Shown here: piece by piece, positions 8,885 to 19,700 of the stretch
Numbering within the stretch: position 1 is the first letter of the stretch
Layout of the letters: every line of letters begins with the position of its first letter
DNA from: Pseudomonas silesiensis
GTDB taxonomy: Bacteria; Pseudomonadota; Gammaproteobacteria; Pseudomonadales; Pseudomonadaceae
Assembly (NCBI RefSeq): GCF_001661075.1
Contig: NZ_CP014870.1
Span: 3,430,501 to 3,494,500, forward strand
Direction: 5' to 3'
Length of the DNA: 64,000 bases
Position numbers and translations under genes: made by a program
The notes under the pieces: generated by a model
Seen by the model: only the letters and a program-made list of their open reading frames with translations
The model's database searches: none
Told to the model about the DNA's origin: nothing

Positions 8885-10621
8885 ATGTCTGATAAGCAAC
8901 CCACCCTGCGCTCCGCCCAATGGTTTGGCACCGCCGACAAGAACGGCTTCATGTACCGCAGCTGGATGAAGAATCAGGGCATCGCCGACCACCAGTTCCA
9001 CGGCAAGCCGATCATCGGCATCTGCAATACCTGGTCGGAACTGACCCCGTGCAACGCGCACTTCCGCCAGATCGCAGAGCACGTCAAGCGCGGGGTGATC
9101 GAGGCCGGGGGCTTCCCGGTGGAATTTCCGGTGTTCTCCAACGGTGAATCGAACCTGCGTCCTACCGCCATGCTCACCCGCAACCTGGCGAGCATGGACG
9201 TCGAAGAGGCGATCCGCGGCAACCCGATCGACGGCGTGGTGTTGCTGACCGGATGCGACAAGACCACCCCGGCCCTGCTGATGGGGGCGGCCAGTTGTGA
9301 CGTGCCGGCGATCGTCGTCACCGGCGGGCCGATGCTCAACGGCAAGCACAAGGGCCAGGACATCGGCTCGGGGACTGTGGTGTGGCAGCTCAGCGAGCAA
9401 GTAAAAGCCGGCACCATCACTATTGACGATTTCCTCGCGGCCGAGGGCGGCATGTCCCGTTCGGCCGGTACCTGCAACACCATGGGCACCGCCTCGACCA
9501 TGGCCTGCATGGCCGAAGCCCTTGGCACTTCCCTGCCCCACAACGCGGCGATTCCGGCGGTCGATGCGCGTCGTTATGTGTTGGCGCACATGTCCGGCAT
9601 GCGTGCGGTGGAGATGGTTCGCGAAGATTTGAGGCTGTCGAAGATCCTGACCAAGGAAGCCTTCGAAAATGCCATTCGGGTGAACGCGGCGATCGGGGGT
9701 TCGACCAATGCGGTGATCCACCTGAAAGCCATTGCCGGGCGCATCGGTGTCGAGCTGGACCTGGACGACTGGACCCGTATCGGTCGCGGCATGCCGACCA
9801 TCGTCGACCTGCAACCCTCCGGGCGCTTCCTGATGGAGGAGTTCTACTACGCCGGCGGTTTGCCTGCGGTGCTGCGCCGCCTCGGTGAAGCCAACCTGAT
9901 TCCCAACCCGGATGCCTTGACCGTCAATGGCAAGTCGATCGGCGAAAACACCAAGGACGCGCCGATCTATGGCCAGGACGAAGTGATCCGCACCCTCGAC
10001 AACCCGATCCGCGCCGACGGCGGAATCTGTGTGTTGCGCGGCAACCTGGCGCCACTGGGCGCGGTGCTCAAACCCTCCGCCGCCAACGCCGCGCTGATGC
10101 AACATCGCGGCCGTGCGGTGGTATTCGAGAATTTTGACATGTACAAGGCGCGGATCAACGATCCGGAGCTGGACGTCGATGCCAACTCGATCCTGGTGAT
10201 GAAAAACTGCGGACCGAAGGGTTATCCGGGCATGGCCGAAGTCGGCAACATGGGCTTGCCCGCCAAGCTGCTGGCCCAGGGAGTGACCGACATGGTGCGT
10301 ATTTCCGATGCGCGCATGAGTGGCACGGCGTACGGCACGGTGGTGTTGCATGTGGCCCCGGAAGCGGCGGCCGGCGGGCCTTTGGCAACGGTGAAGGAAG
10401 GTGACTGGATCGAGCTCGATTGCGCCAACGGCCGTCTGCACCTGGACATCCCGGACGCGGAACTGGCCGCGCGCATGGCCGATCTGCAACCGCCGCAGCC
10501 ATTGATCGTAGGGGGCTATCGTCAGCTGTACATCGACCATGTGCTGCAGGCGGACCAGGGTTGCGACTTTGACTTCCTGGTCGGTTGCCGCGGTTCTGAA
10601 GTCCCGCGCCACTCTCACTGA
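8885..10621 (+). CDS. L-arabinonate dehydratase (IlvD/Edd family)
   Basis: 578 residues, the length of the characterised Rhizobium L-arabinonate dehydratase. Iron-sulfur ligand cysteines stand at C47 (GICNTWSEL), C124 (TGCDKTTPALLMGAA, with the adjacent Lys126 likely the carbamylated metal ligand) and C197 (GTCNTMGTASTM). It removes water from an aldonate to give the 2-keto-3-deoxy acid. The short N-terminus and the YRSWMKNQG start distinguish pentonate/aldonate dehydratases from IlvD. Related enzymes also take D-xylonate, D-galactonate or L-fuconate, so the substrate is probable rather than certain. The regulator gene follows 58 bases downstream. Confidence 0.88.
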   Translation: MSDKQPTLRSAQWFGTADKNGFMYRSWMKNQGIADHQFHGKPIIGICNTWSELTPCNAHFRQIAEHVKRGVIEAGGFPVEFPVFSNGESNLRPTAMLTRNLASMDVEEAIRGNPIDGVVLLTGCDKTTPALLMGAASCDVPAIVVTGGPMLNGKHKGQDIGSGTVVWQLSEQVKAGTITIDDFLAAEGGMSRSAGTCNTMGTASTMACMAEALGTSLPHNAAIPAVDARRYVLAHMSGMRAVEMVREDLRLSKILTKEAFENAIRVNAAIGGSTNAVIHLKAIAGRIGVELDLDDWTRIGRGMPTIVDLQPSGRFLMEEFYYAGGLPAVLRRLGEANLIPNPDALTVNGKSIGENTKDAPIYGQDEVIRTLDNPIRADGGICVLRGNLAPLGAVLKPSAANAALMQHRGRAVVFENFDMYKARINDPELDVDANSILVMKNCGPKGYPGMAEVGNMGLPAKLLAQGVTDMVRISDARMSGTAYGTVVLHVAPEAAAGGPLATVKEGDWIELDCANGRLHLDIPDAELAARMADLQPPQPLIVGGYRQLYIDHVLQADQGCDFDFLVGCRGSEVPRHSH

Positions 10622-10679
10622 CCCCTGCGCGCCTGTTATCATGCGCGATACCCCATCGCTCAGGATCGCGCCGCGCCCC

Positions 10680-11396
10680 ATGGATTACCGCAAACCCTCC
10701 GACCGCAAAAGCATGCACTCGCGCATCGTCCAGGAACTGGGCATGCAGATCGTTTCGGGACGGTTCAAGCCGGACGATAAACTGCCCGCCGAGGCGCTGT
10801 TGTGCGAGGAGTACGCGGTCAGCCGGCCGGTGCTGCGCGAAGCCACCCGTGTGCTGGTGGCCAAGGGCCTGGTGTATTCGCGCCCGCGGGTCGGCACGGT
10901 GGTCAAGCCGCGCAAGGAATGGCACATGCTCGACCCGGACGTACTGCACTGGTTGATGCAGAGCAGTCCGCAAAATGAATTCTTCGATCTGCTGACCAGT
11001 GTGCGCAGCATCATCGAACCGGCTGCCGCCGCCCTGGCTGCGCAGTTCGCCACGGACGAAGATATCGCATCCATCGGCGAAGCTTACCAACGCATGGAAA
11101 CCGCCCCGACGCCTGAAGCTTTACTGCAACCGGACCTGGATTTTCACAGCCGCATCGCCGACGCCACGCACAACGATTTGCTGGCGAACCTGTGCAACAT
11201 GCTGTCGGTGGCGATCGCCGAAGCGTTGAAGCACTCCAACCAGCGGCCGAATCTGCATGAATTGGCGCTGCCGCGACACAAGGCGATCCTGACCGCCATT
11301 GAAAACCGCGACGCCCTCGGCGCACGGCATGCGACGCTGGTGCAGTTGGACGATGCGCGCAGTGCCTTGAGCACGGTGCTGGGTCAACCCTTGTAA
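10680..11396 (+). CDS. FadR/GntR-family transcriptional regulator of the sugar-acid cluster
   Basis: 238 residues from MDYRKPSDRK. The winged helix-turn-helix (about residues 15-75) contains LPAEALLCEEYAVSRPVLRE and the wing SRPRVGTVVKP, the classic GntR pattern. The C-terminal FCD ligand domain is all-helical, with RSIIEPAAAALAA, the metal-binding-type DLDFHSRIADATHN and ALPRHKAILTAIENRD. FCD regulators of this kind respond to sugar acids or dicarboxylates. It sits at the end of the dehydratase operon and probably binds the two sites at 8785 and 8860. An upstream Met at 10641 is possible, but no good ribosome site is visible for either start. Confidence 0.88.
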   Translation: MDYRKPSDRKSMHSRIVQELGMQIVSGRFKPDDKLPAEALLCEEYAVSRPVLREATRVLVAKGLVYSRPRVGTVVKPRKEWHMLDPDVLHWLMQSSPQNEFFDLLTSVRSIIEPAAAALAAQFATDEDIASIGEAYQRMETAPTPEALLQPDLDFHSRIADATHNDLLANLCNMLSVAIAEALKHSNQRPNLHELALPRHKAILTAIENRDALGARHATLVQLDDARSALSTVLGQPL

Positions 11397-11450
11397 TATT
11401 CGCGATATCCCGATACCGCACTCACCGCGACGAAATACGATTTCCTGTGC

Positions 11451-11469
11451 CGGACCGATCATCGGTCCG
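11451..11469. promoter_or_regulatory. Palindromic site in the leader of toxin-like gene 1
   Basis: CGGACCGAT-C-ATCGGTCCG is a perfect inverted repeat with 9-base arms, ending 52 bases before the start codon. The same palindrome with one centre change and shorter arms lies at 16632-16646 before the paralogous gene. The one-base centre favours a DNA operator for a dimeric protein over an RNA hairpin. The regulator is unknown. Confidence 0.6.
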
Positions 11470-11520
11470 CGACTCTGGCAGCCAGCAAGGCCCGGATTTA
11501 ATCAGGAAAAGGATTTCGTC

Positions 11521-14500
11521 ATGCCCGCCGCAAACACTCCCGCCTCAACCATGCCCCCGAGCCAGTTGGCCGCTCAGGCAGTCCACAAACGCTTCGCGCA
11601 TCGCCCGGTGCTGTTTTCAGTGGTATTCAATGCACTGCGCGATCGAATGCTTGAACACTATCCCTCCCTGGAAATGGACCTGCGCTCCGTCAAACTGGCC
11701 AGCCCGCACCCGTCGGGAGGATGGGAGTTCCAGTTGCTGATCAATGTCGCCGTTGAGCATGTACTGAACCCGCAACTGCTGGATCTGAGACCTCGGCACG
11801 AACTGCCGTTCTACCTGACTCAGAAAATACCGAGCCGTTTGAAAATACCGGAGCCGCCCTACACGATCGACATGCAGGTCATTGCCGACATCATCGCCGC
11901 CCTGCCATCGACGATTCACATCTATTTTCAGCAGGCACTGGCCGATTACTGGAGCGCGACCGATGCCCAAGGCATCAGCCACTGGCAATGGCTCGGCGAG
12001 TTTCTCAACGGTCAGATGACGGCTGCTGCAGCCTCGCGGCCGGACCTGACTCCCTACCAGCGCGACATGCTGGCCCTCGTCGCAGCCTGGCCAGAGAACG
12101 TCAAACGTTCGCCCCTTGCAACACCGCCCACCTACGCCTCCTTCATCGAGACCACGCTGATCAGCGCGGGGAAAGAACAACACCTGCTGACCCCGGACCT
12201 GCTGCTCGTACGCGACCAACAGGTGCTGCTTTACAGCGTGGCCGGGGCGATCGAGATATTTGACTCCATCGATGCCTTTAGCCAAGCCTGGGGGATCCGG
12301 ATGCAGCACCAGTTCCAATTCGACAGCATGACCTGGAGGCGCAACGAGCCGGGCGGCAATGTCTTCGAACAGCAGGCCGCGCTTATCCTCAACCGGCAAC
12401 TCGAAGACCTGGGAAACCTTACCTTTCAGGGGCTCAGCGAAAGATCGCTTGAGCGCCGCCTGGACACACTCACCGATCCAGCGCTGCTGTTTGCGGCAGT
12501 GCCCGAAGCCCCGACTGCCCAACTTCAGCAACTGAACAACCAGCTGCCCGATTGGATCAAGCAAGCCAGCGCCGTCGACCGATTTGCCTACCATCGGCAT
12601 TTACAGGACCTGGCCCAGGTGTTGAAGCAGAACCAGGGTCGCTCGTTCAACGAAGGGATTGAAAACATCCATGACTTCAGTCGTGACGCGTTACGCAAGC
12701 AGATGCAGACTGATCATGGCAATCAAGATCCCGACGATGTGGTGTTGGACTTCTCCGTGGCCGCCGGCTACCCGGGCGGTGCGGGCTTTATCGAACATGA
12801 GCGGATGTCGCTGACCGAACTGGCCCTGAAGAACCTTGCCGGCAAACCCAAAGGCACCCTCAAGCTGTCCTCCAAAAGCGCTAAAGTGCTGCCGGGCTGG
12901 CTCGACGAAGCCTACGTGCTGGGCAGCACGGGGCTGATACAGCGTGTCGATATCGGCACGGCCTATCCACAAAAAATCAACGACCTGCTGTTGTCCGACA
13001 CGGCCGATGCCCGGCGAAGGGAGACGCTATTCATCCGCGAACTCAAGGTCCGGTTACCGACCCAGGCGCTGGAATTCAAGATCAGGAACCAGTATGGCGT
13101 CTGCGCCACGGGCTACCGTTATGTGAAGGCGCTGCTGGGTGAAACCGTTTCGGAGCGAACCGTCGACGGCCAGGAAATCGTCCTGCGGCCGTTGGCCCTG
13201 TGCAGAAAAGTCGGTGCCGGCGCGGATACCGTCAACAATATATTTATCATCGAACCCCGTGACACCACCGTCGGCCCACACCTGCTGTATCGGCCGCTTT
13301 ACGCTGACTCGCTCCATCAATACCCCAGCCGCCAGGCCCTGCTGGACGCCATTGCCGCACCGGGCGATTTGCAGAACAGCGTGCTGACCTGGCTGACCGA
13401 CAAGGCGCGTCCGATCTACGACCACGGCGGCATCAAGGAACCGCACCTCCTTCACTTCCTCAACGGGGATGAGTTCGGCGTTTATGAAAAACCGGCCCCC
13501 GCGACCCTGGCGGTCGATACGGGCGCGGAAAAATGGCTGCAGGCGCTGGTCGACGGCAAACTGTTTAATCACTTGTTTATCAGCACCGCGCAGGCGCTGG
13601 TCGATCTGGCGGACCAGGGCTCGGTGTCCAACAGCGAAAGTCGCTGGGCCATTGTGATGGAAGGCGCGTGGCTGCTGTTCAATTCTCTGCTGCTGCCATT
13701 GGTGCGGGGGCCCGCCATGTTGGCAGGCTGGTTCCTGGTGTTCGTCAGCAGCCTGGAACAGGATCTGGCGGGACTCGACAGCGCCGATCCCACCACCCGG
13801 GAGCTGGCGTTGATTGACCTGCTGCTCAATGCTGCCATGGTGCTGCTGCACGCGGCCTCCGATCCCGATCGACCACCGTTGCCGGAGCTCAAACCGCAGG
13901 ACAGTGATCTGCACCTGGCCTCATGGCGTCGTCCATTGGCTGCGCCCCACCCGCAAGCCCCCCCGATAGTCCGACAGGGTCCGGCTGCGCTGCCGGGCGA
14001 GCCCCCGGCGACAGGACGCACCGCCTTGGACTTCAGCCGTTCGCTTGCCAGCCCCAAGGCCAGCGCAACCTTGCTCGACGCCCTGGTCGCGGTCCATGTG
14101 CCCTGGCCGGCCACGCTGCCAAGACCTGAGGCCAGCGGCCTTTTTCAGGGGCTGTACCGAATCGGCGATCTCTGGCATGCCAGCGTCGGCGGGCTGCTGT
14201 TTCAAGTCAGCATCGAACCCGGCTTCGCCGAGGTCTATCTGGTCGATCCCAAGCACCCTGACCATCCTGGTTTCAAGCTGGTCAGCGACGGCCAAGGGCA
14301 TTGGCGGCTGGATCGCGGGGCCAAGCTGGAAGGCGGAATGCCCAGGAAACGGGTCGAGGACTGGGAGGGGGTGCATAAAAGACGCCTGCTTGCGCTCAAA
14401 ACCCAGGTGGACAGCCTGAAGGCCCAGGCCCAGCCGCTGATCCTGGCCGTTCAGAAATCCAGGGAAACGTTTAGAACGCTCCGCAAGGATCTGGATAAAC

Positions 14501-16365
14501 AGAAAAAGACCTTAAGACAAGTTTGGGTATTACTCGGCAATGCGATTGAGGCACTGCGAGCCAGGGTCACCGAGCGCCATGAGCAAGAGCGGCGCGAAAC
14601 CTCGCGCCTCAGAACGCAGATGAACATCGCCTTCGATAACTACCTGGAAAACGTCGAGACGCTTACCCCGTTGTTGCGCGAACTCCTCGACAAGCATGCC
14701 GAGCAGACAGCGATCGACAGAACCAATGAATCCCACAGTAGCAACCGCAACCGGGTTGCCTTGCAGAATTACAATAATTGGGCCCTGGCCTATGAATACC
14801 TCATCGAGTCTCGCCTGGACCTGTATGAAACCGAGACCGGTGAGAACCTTACCGAACTGAGCATCCGTGTGAAGGAACAGTTGACCCGGGGGATTACCAG
14901 CGCTTATGAGACGTTCATCATTAATGAAAAAGTGTTGCTTGAGCTGGAACAAAAGCAGATCGAAGTCGCACAAAAAATAGAAACGTTCCTGGCTGAAGCT
15001 GACCCTGCCCAGCGTCAACTCCTGTTGATGATATCGCCCCAAGATCAACATATTTCCACCACCACCCTGAAGATGTCCCGATTGCTGACGCTTCGCGAAC
15101 TGTTGGTTGACCGTGGCTGCCCCTCCCAAGAGCCGGCAGAGCTGCGCTTCGCCCAACAACTCGCCGACCCTCAATTGAGCCAAACCATATTGACCCATGC
15201 TGAGATGCGCTCCAGCACAGGTTATCTGGCGCAGGAGATGACTGCCGTACTCAAGGATATTCTCGAGCATTACGAGCGCATGGAGAATGCCGTCAACTCA
15301 TTGACTGACATGGGTTCCGGTTTCGTGCGTGACGAATTTCGCAGCGCTTTTCTGGAGCACCTCGGTGAAGCCCGTACCAGCCTCGAAGCACAACTGGCCG
15401 ACTTGATCCTCGTTGACGAAGGGTTCGCCCCTCCCGCTGTGCCAGCCACGCCTGCCAAGATGAAGGCCCCCACCAAAAAAGTCATCAAGACCGAAAGACA
15501 GGGCAACCTGGTGGGCGACCTGCGACCGCATCAGTCGCAAGACCCAGGCGATATAGTCGACATCAAGAACCCGATCACCGGGCAAACTGTCGCCACTTAC
15601 CTCGAACATGCCAGCGAAGGGGTCTGGAAAGAGCTGGTAACCGCGCCCCCGCCGCAGGAGCCGGCTCCCGCGCCGGCGGTCCGCCCCTTGAGAAGAATCA
15701 AGGCCGCAGGGGACACGATCATGGGCGAGCGAGCAGCTATTGAAAGCAACATTCTCTTTCAACAGAAAAAACTTCTGGATCCGAGCCGACGCGAAGGTCT
15801 CGAACCGCAGGATTGGGAGGTCATGCTGACCCAGCATGCGGAAAAACTCGAAGCCCTGGCCAACGAAATCAACCGCGACCACGCCACCGATGCAAACGCC
15901 GGCGAACTGCAGAGCACGTACCTTGACCAGGCGAAGGGCGTAAAACAAAGGGCTCGCGAAGTGTGCGCCGAGGGTTACAAGCTACAGCGTCCCAAGGCCT
16001 CCAAGGTCGAATACCTGTGGGTCAACGGATTTGTCGATATCAACCTGGTTCGCAGTCGCATCCCGTTGAAGGCGGGCGACTACCTCACCGAGTACGCGGT
16101 GCGCGACAAAAACAAAGTAAGAGAAGGGAAAAAAGGCGAGGAAAACGTCTTGTGGTATGCGCATTTCCATTACCCGGCGGTCGATACGCCAGCACTACAA
16201 CCTGAGTACGGCCATCTGAAAACCATAGAAGAGCGCAGATTTACCCGTAAAGAACTGATGGAAAAAGCCCGAGCGGACAACCGCGTCGTGGTCTATCTGG
16301 AAAAAGCGGAAATCGCTCCGGCCTTGGCAGAGAAACTGTTCCTGAAACTGGAACGACTGCCATAA
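11521..16365 (+). CDS. Giant dermonecrotic-toxin-like protein (DUF6543 type), copy 1
   Basis: 1,614 residues, of a type I recall in Pseudomonas genomes as dermonecrotic toxin domain / DUF6543 proteins. No N-terminal signal peptide. Recognisable landmarks: an N-terminal block (FAHRPVLFSVVFNALRDRML), the central segment with FNEGIENIHDFSRDALRKQM and AAGYPGGAGFIEHERMSLTE, a hydrophobic hairpin around residues 711-750 (WLLFNSLLLPLVRGPAMLAG, then WFLVFVSSLEQDLAGL), a coiled-coil stretch (about 955-1030), and a conserved C-terminus with LKAGDYLTEYAVRDKNK. The hydrophobic hairpin could insert in a membrane. AGGA precedes the ATG. No immunity-like gene follows. Toxicity and secretion route are inferred from family naming only. 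It is 60-80% alike to the next gene over most of its length by eye. Confidence 0.8.
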   Translation: MPAANTPASTMPPSQLAAQAVHKRFAHRPVLFSVVFNALRDRMLEHYPSLEMDLRSVKLASPHPSGGWEFQLLINVAVEHVLNPQLLDLRPRHELPFYLTQKIPSRLKIPEPPYTIDMQVIADIIAALPSTIHIYFQQALADYWSATDAQGISHWQWLGEFLNGQMTAAAASRPDLTPYQRDMLALVAAWPENVKRSPLATPPTYASFIETTLISAGKEQHLLTPDLLLVRDQQVLLYSVAGAIEIFDSIDAFSQAWGIRMQHQFQFDSMTWRRNEPGGNVFEQQAALILNRQLEDLGNLTFQGLSERSLERRLDTLTDPALLFAAVPEAPTAQLQQLNNQLPDWIKQASAVDRFAYHRHLQDLAQVLKQNQGRSFNEGIENIHDFSRDALRKQMQTDHGNQDPDDVVLDFSVAAGYPGGAGFIEHERMSLTELALKNLAGKPKGTLKLSSKSAKVLPGWLDEAYVLGSTGLIQRVDIGTAYPQKINDLLLSDTADARRRETLFIRELKVRLPTQALEFKIRNQYGVCATGYRYVKALLGETVSERTVDGQEIVLRPLALCRKVGAGADTVNNIFIIEPRDTTVGPHLLYRPLYADSLHQYPSRQALLDAIAAPGDLQNSVLTWLTDKARPIYDHGGIKEPHLLHFLNGDEFGVYEKPAPATLAVDTGAEKWLQALVDGKLFNHLFISTAQALVDLADQGSVSNSESRWAIVMEGAWLLFNSLLLPLVRGPAMLAGWFLVFVSSLEQDLAGLDSADPTTRELALIDLLLNAAMVLLHAASDPDRPPLPELKPQDSDLHLASWRRPLAAPHPQAPPIVRQGPAALPGEPPATGRTALDFSRSLASPKASATLLDALVAVHVPWPATLPRPEASGLFQGLYRIGDLWHASVGGLLFQVSIEPGFAEVYLVDPKHPDHPGFKLVSDGQGHWRLDRGAKLEGGMPRKRVEDWEGVHKRRLLALKTQVDSLKAQAQPLILAVQKSRETFRTLRKDLDKQKKTLRQVWVLLGNAIEALRARVTERHEQERRETSRLRTQMNIAFDNYLENVETLTPLLRELLDKHAEQTAIDRTNESHSSNRNRVALQNYNNWALAYEYLIESRLDLYETETGENLTELSIRVKEQLTRGITSAYETFIINEKVLLELEQKQIEVAQKIETFLAEADPAQRQLLLMISPQDQHISTTTLKMSRLLTLRELLVDRGCPSQEPAELRFAQQLADPQLSQTILTHAEMRSSTGYLAQEMTAVLKDILEHYERMENAVNSLTDMGSGFVRDEFRSAFLEHLGEARTSLEAQLADLILVDEGFAPPAVPATPAKMKAPTKKVIKTERQGNLVGDLRPHQSQDPGDIVDIKNPITGQTVATYLEHASEGVWKELVTAPPPQEPAPAPAVRPLRRIKAAGDTIMGERAAIESNILFQQKKLLDPSRREGLEPQDWEVMLTQHAEKLEALANEINRDHATDANAGELQSTYLDQAKGVKQRAREVCAEGYKLQRPKASKVEYLWVNGFVDINLVRSRIPLKAGDYLTEYAVRDKNKVREGKKGEENVLWYAHFHYPAVDTPALQPEYGHLKTIEERRFTRKELMEKARADNRVVVYLEKAEIAPALAEKLFLKLERLP

Positions 16366-16373
16366 CCCGACCC

Positions 16374-16410
16374 AAAAAACGCAGCCCGCTAAACCCGGGG
16401 TGCGTTTTTT
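16374..16410. terminator. Rho-independent terminator after toxin-like gene 1
   Basis: AAAAAACGCA (16374-16383) pairs with TGCGTTTTTT (16401-16410) around a C/G-rich loop and ends in a T run. It lies 8 bases after the stop codon, so the two giant genes are separate transcription units. The remaining gap to 16702 holds the second leader and nothing else I can name. Confidence 0.85.
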
Positions 16411-16631
16411 GCCGACAGCGTGGATCAATTCCAGGGCATCCCTGTTGTTCTCCAATGTGCGGTATCCAGTTACCGCATCTTGAGGATTTTCCCCTTTTAC
16501 TGTGTGTCATCCTTCTTTCTTCTCCCGCCGCCGTACGTACGATTCCGTATACAGCAGTTCAGGTTGCGCTAATCATGTTTGTGGTATCCCAATACTGCAC
16601 TCGCGACGACTAAATGCGATTTGCTGTGCCA

Positions 16632-16646
16632 GACCGATTATCGGTC
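16632..16646. promoter_or_regulatory. Palindromic site in the leader of toxin-like gene 2
   Basis: GACCGAT-T-ATCGGTC, with 7-base arms, ends 56 bases before the start codon. The surrounding leader (GCGATTTGCTGTGCC before it, CCGGATTTGAACAGG after it) matches the leader of copy 1. This indicates that the control region was duplicated together with the gene. Confidence 0.6.
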
Positions 16647-16701
16647 CGCAATCCCGGCCGCCACGAAGGCACCGGATTTGAACAGGAAAAAGGATTTAGT
16701 C

Positions 16702-19700
16702 ATGCCCGACCCGAACACCCCCGCATTATCCACGACCTTGAGCCAATTGCCCGCCCAGGCTATCCATGAACGTTTCGCCCATCGGCCGGCGCTGTTCTCA
16801 GTGGTTTTCAATGCCCTGCGCGAGCGCATTCTGGAACGCTACCCAACCCTGGAAATGGATCTGCGCGCAGTCAAACTGGCCAGTCCCGACCCGTCTGGTG
16901 GCTGGACATTCCAGCTGTTGAGCAATGTTGCCGTCAATCATGTCCTGAACCCGCAGCTGTTGGATTGGCGCCCACAACATGATCTGCCGTTCTACCTGAC
17001 ACAAAAAATACCAAGCCGGCTCAAGACCAAGGTGCCTCCCTACGTCATCGACATGCAGGTCATCGCCCAAATCATCGATGCGCTGCCATCGACGATCCAC
17101 ATCTATTTCCAGCAGGCGCTCGCCGACTATTGGAGCGAAATCGACGCCCAGGGCGACAGTCGCTGGCAGTGGCTGGGCGATTTTCTCAACGGCCAGATAA
17201 CGGCCGCCGCGGCGGCGCGCGCGGACTTGACTCAGACACAACGGGACATGCTGTCACTCGTCGCCGCCTGTCCGGAACGGCTCCAGCGGGTGTCCCGTTC
17301 CACGCCGGCCACGTATGCCTATTTCATCGAAACCACGCTCACCAGGGACGGTGAACCAGCGCGACTGCTGACCCCCGATCTGCTGCTGGTGCGCGACAAA
17401 CAGGTGCTGTTGTGCGGCGTAGCCGGCGCCATCGAAGCCTTTGACTCTATCGATGCCTTCGACGAAGCCTGGGGGACCAGGATGCAGAGTCGATTCCAGT
17501 TCGACAGCATCCGCTTCAAACGCAACGAGCCCGACGGCAATGTATTCGAGCAACAGGCTGGGCTGATCCTCAATCAGCAACTCGAAGACCTGGAGACGTT
17601 GTCGTATCAGGGGCACAGCGAAAGAGCGCTTGAGCGGCGCCTGGAACAACTCACGGACCCGTCGGTGCTTTTTTCCAGTGTCCCTGCGGCCAGCACCGCC
17701 CTCCTCCAGAAGGTGAACAATCATCTGCCCGAATGGCTCAAGCAAGCCGACGCCCGTGACCGTTTCGCCTACCACCGTCATCTGCAGGACATGGCGCTGG
17801 TGTTGAAGCAGAACCAGGGGCGCTCATTCAACGAGGGCATAGAAAACATCCACGATTTCAGCCGTGTTGCCTTGCGCAAGCAGATGCAGATCGATCATGC
17901 CGGTCACGATCCTGACGACGTGGTGTTGGACTTTGCCGTGGCGGCTGGCTATCCCGGTGGCGCGGGCATTATCGAGCATGTGCGGATGTCGCTGACGGAA
18001 CTGGCCCTGAAGAACCTTGCCGGCAAGCCCAAGGGCACACTGGCACTCTCATCCAAAAGCGGCAAGGCACTGCCGTCCTGGCTGAATGAAGATTACCTGC
18101 TGGGTAGCGCAGGGTTAATCCAGCGCGTCGACATCGGCACCACCTATCCACAGAAAATCAACAACCTTTTGCTATCAGATACCGCCGACGCCCGGCGGCG
18201 GGAGACGCTGTTTACTCGCGAACTCAAGGTCAGGTTGCCGATGCTGGCACTGGAATACAAGATCAGGAAACAATATGGAGTGTCTGCCAAAGGTTATCGC
18301 TACGTAGCAGCCCTCATGGGTGAAACGCCTTCGGACAGAATCGCCGATGATCAAAAAATCACCCTGCGGCCACTGGCGCTGAGCCGAAAACCCGGCGCCG
18401 TGCCCGATCAGGTCAACAATATCTTTATCATCGAGGCCCGCGACACCAGCGTCGGCCCGCACCTGCTCTATCGTCCGCTGTACCCCGAGCCCCTGCGGGA
18501 ATACCCGACACGCCAGGCCCTTCTGGACGCTATCGCCACCCCCGGCGAGCTGCAGGACAGCGTGCTGACCTGGCTGACCGACAAGGTGCGTCCGATCTAC
18601 GACCACGGCGGCATCCAAGAACCACATATCCGCCACTTCCTCAACGGGGATGAGTTCGGCTTTTATGAAAAGCCGGCACCGGCGACCCTGGCCGTCGACG
18701 AAGGGGCCGAAGAATGGCTCAACGCACAAGCCAACAACACGCTGCTCAACCAGTTGTTCAGCAGCACCGCACGGGCACTGGTCGACCTGGCTGACCGCGA
18801 CTCAGTGTCCAACAGCGAAAGCCGTTGGGCGATTTTGATGGAAGGTGCCTGGCTGCTGTTCAATACCTTGCTGCTGCCCCTGGTCCAGGGGCCGGCCATG
18901 TTGGCGGGCTGGTTCCTGGTACTGGTCAGTAGTCTGGAGCAGGATCTGGCCGGCCTGGACAGCGACGACCCGACCACCCGCGAACAGGCATTGATCGACC
19001 TGCTGCTCAACACCGCGATGATCCTGCTGCACGCCTCCACACCCTCCAACAGAACCCGCCAGCCGCTGGCCGATCCGGCATCGCAAGACCGCGAGTTGCA
19101 CCTTGCCGACTGGCGCCACGTTGAGAATGCACTGTCACATCCACACAGCACTCCTGTCGTTCGACAGGGCTCGACGGCGTTACCTGGCACGCCCCCCTCC
19201 GACGGACACACAACGCTGGACTTCGGTCGATCCATTGCCAGCCCCACGGCAAGCACTCGCCTGCTCGATGCTTTGCTCGCGGTCAACGTGCCTTGGCCTG
19301 AGACCCTGCCATTTGCACAAGCCAGCGGCCCCTTCAAAGGCTTGTACCGGATCGCCGATACCTGGCACGCCAGCGTCGGCGGGCTGCTGTTTCAGGTCGG
19401 TGTCGAACCCGGCTTTGCCGAGGTCTATCTGGTCGATCCGAAGCGCCCTCTCCATCCCGGCTTCAAGCTTGCCAGCGATGGGCAGGGACACTGGCGGCTG
19501 GATCGGGGGGCCAAGCTGGACGGCGGCATGCCCAGAGACAGAGTGGGTGCCTGGCAGGTAAAACACAACAAAGCGTTGAAGGCGCTACAGAAACAATTTA
19601 ATAATCTGATGGCACCACTCGACCAATTGGCCGCTACCGCTAGATCGGCCGAAGCAGAGTTGACTGCCGCCCGCAAAGATTTGGCTAGACAGACAAAAAA

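Noticed and set aside
8855..10681. 608-codon minus-strand frame opposite the dehydratase gene
   Set aside because: It mirrors a high-GC gene with clear IlvD/Edd motifs on the plus strand; its sequence is His/Arg/Gly-rich without family features.
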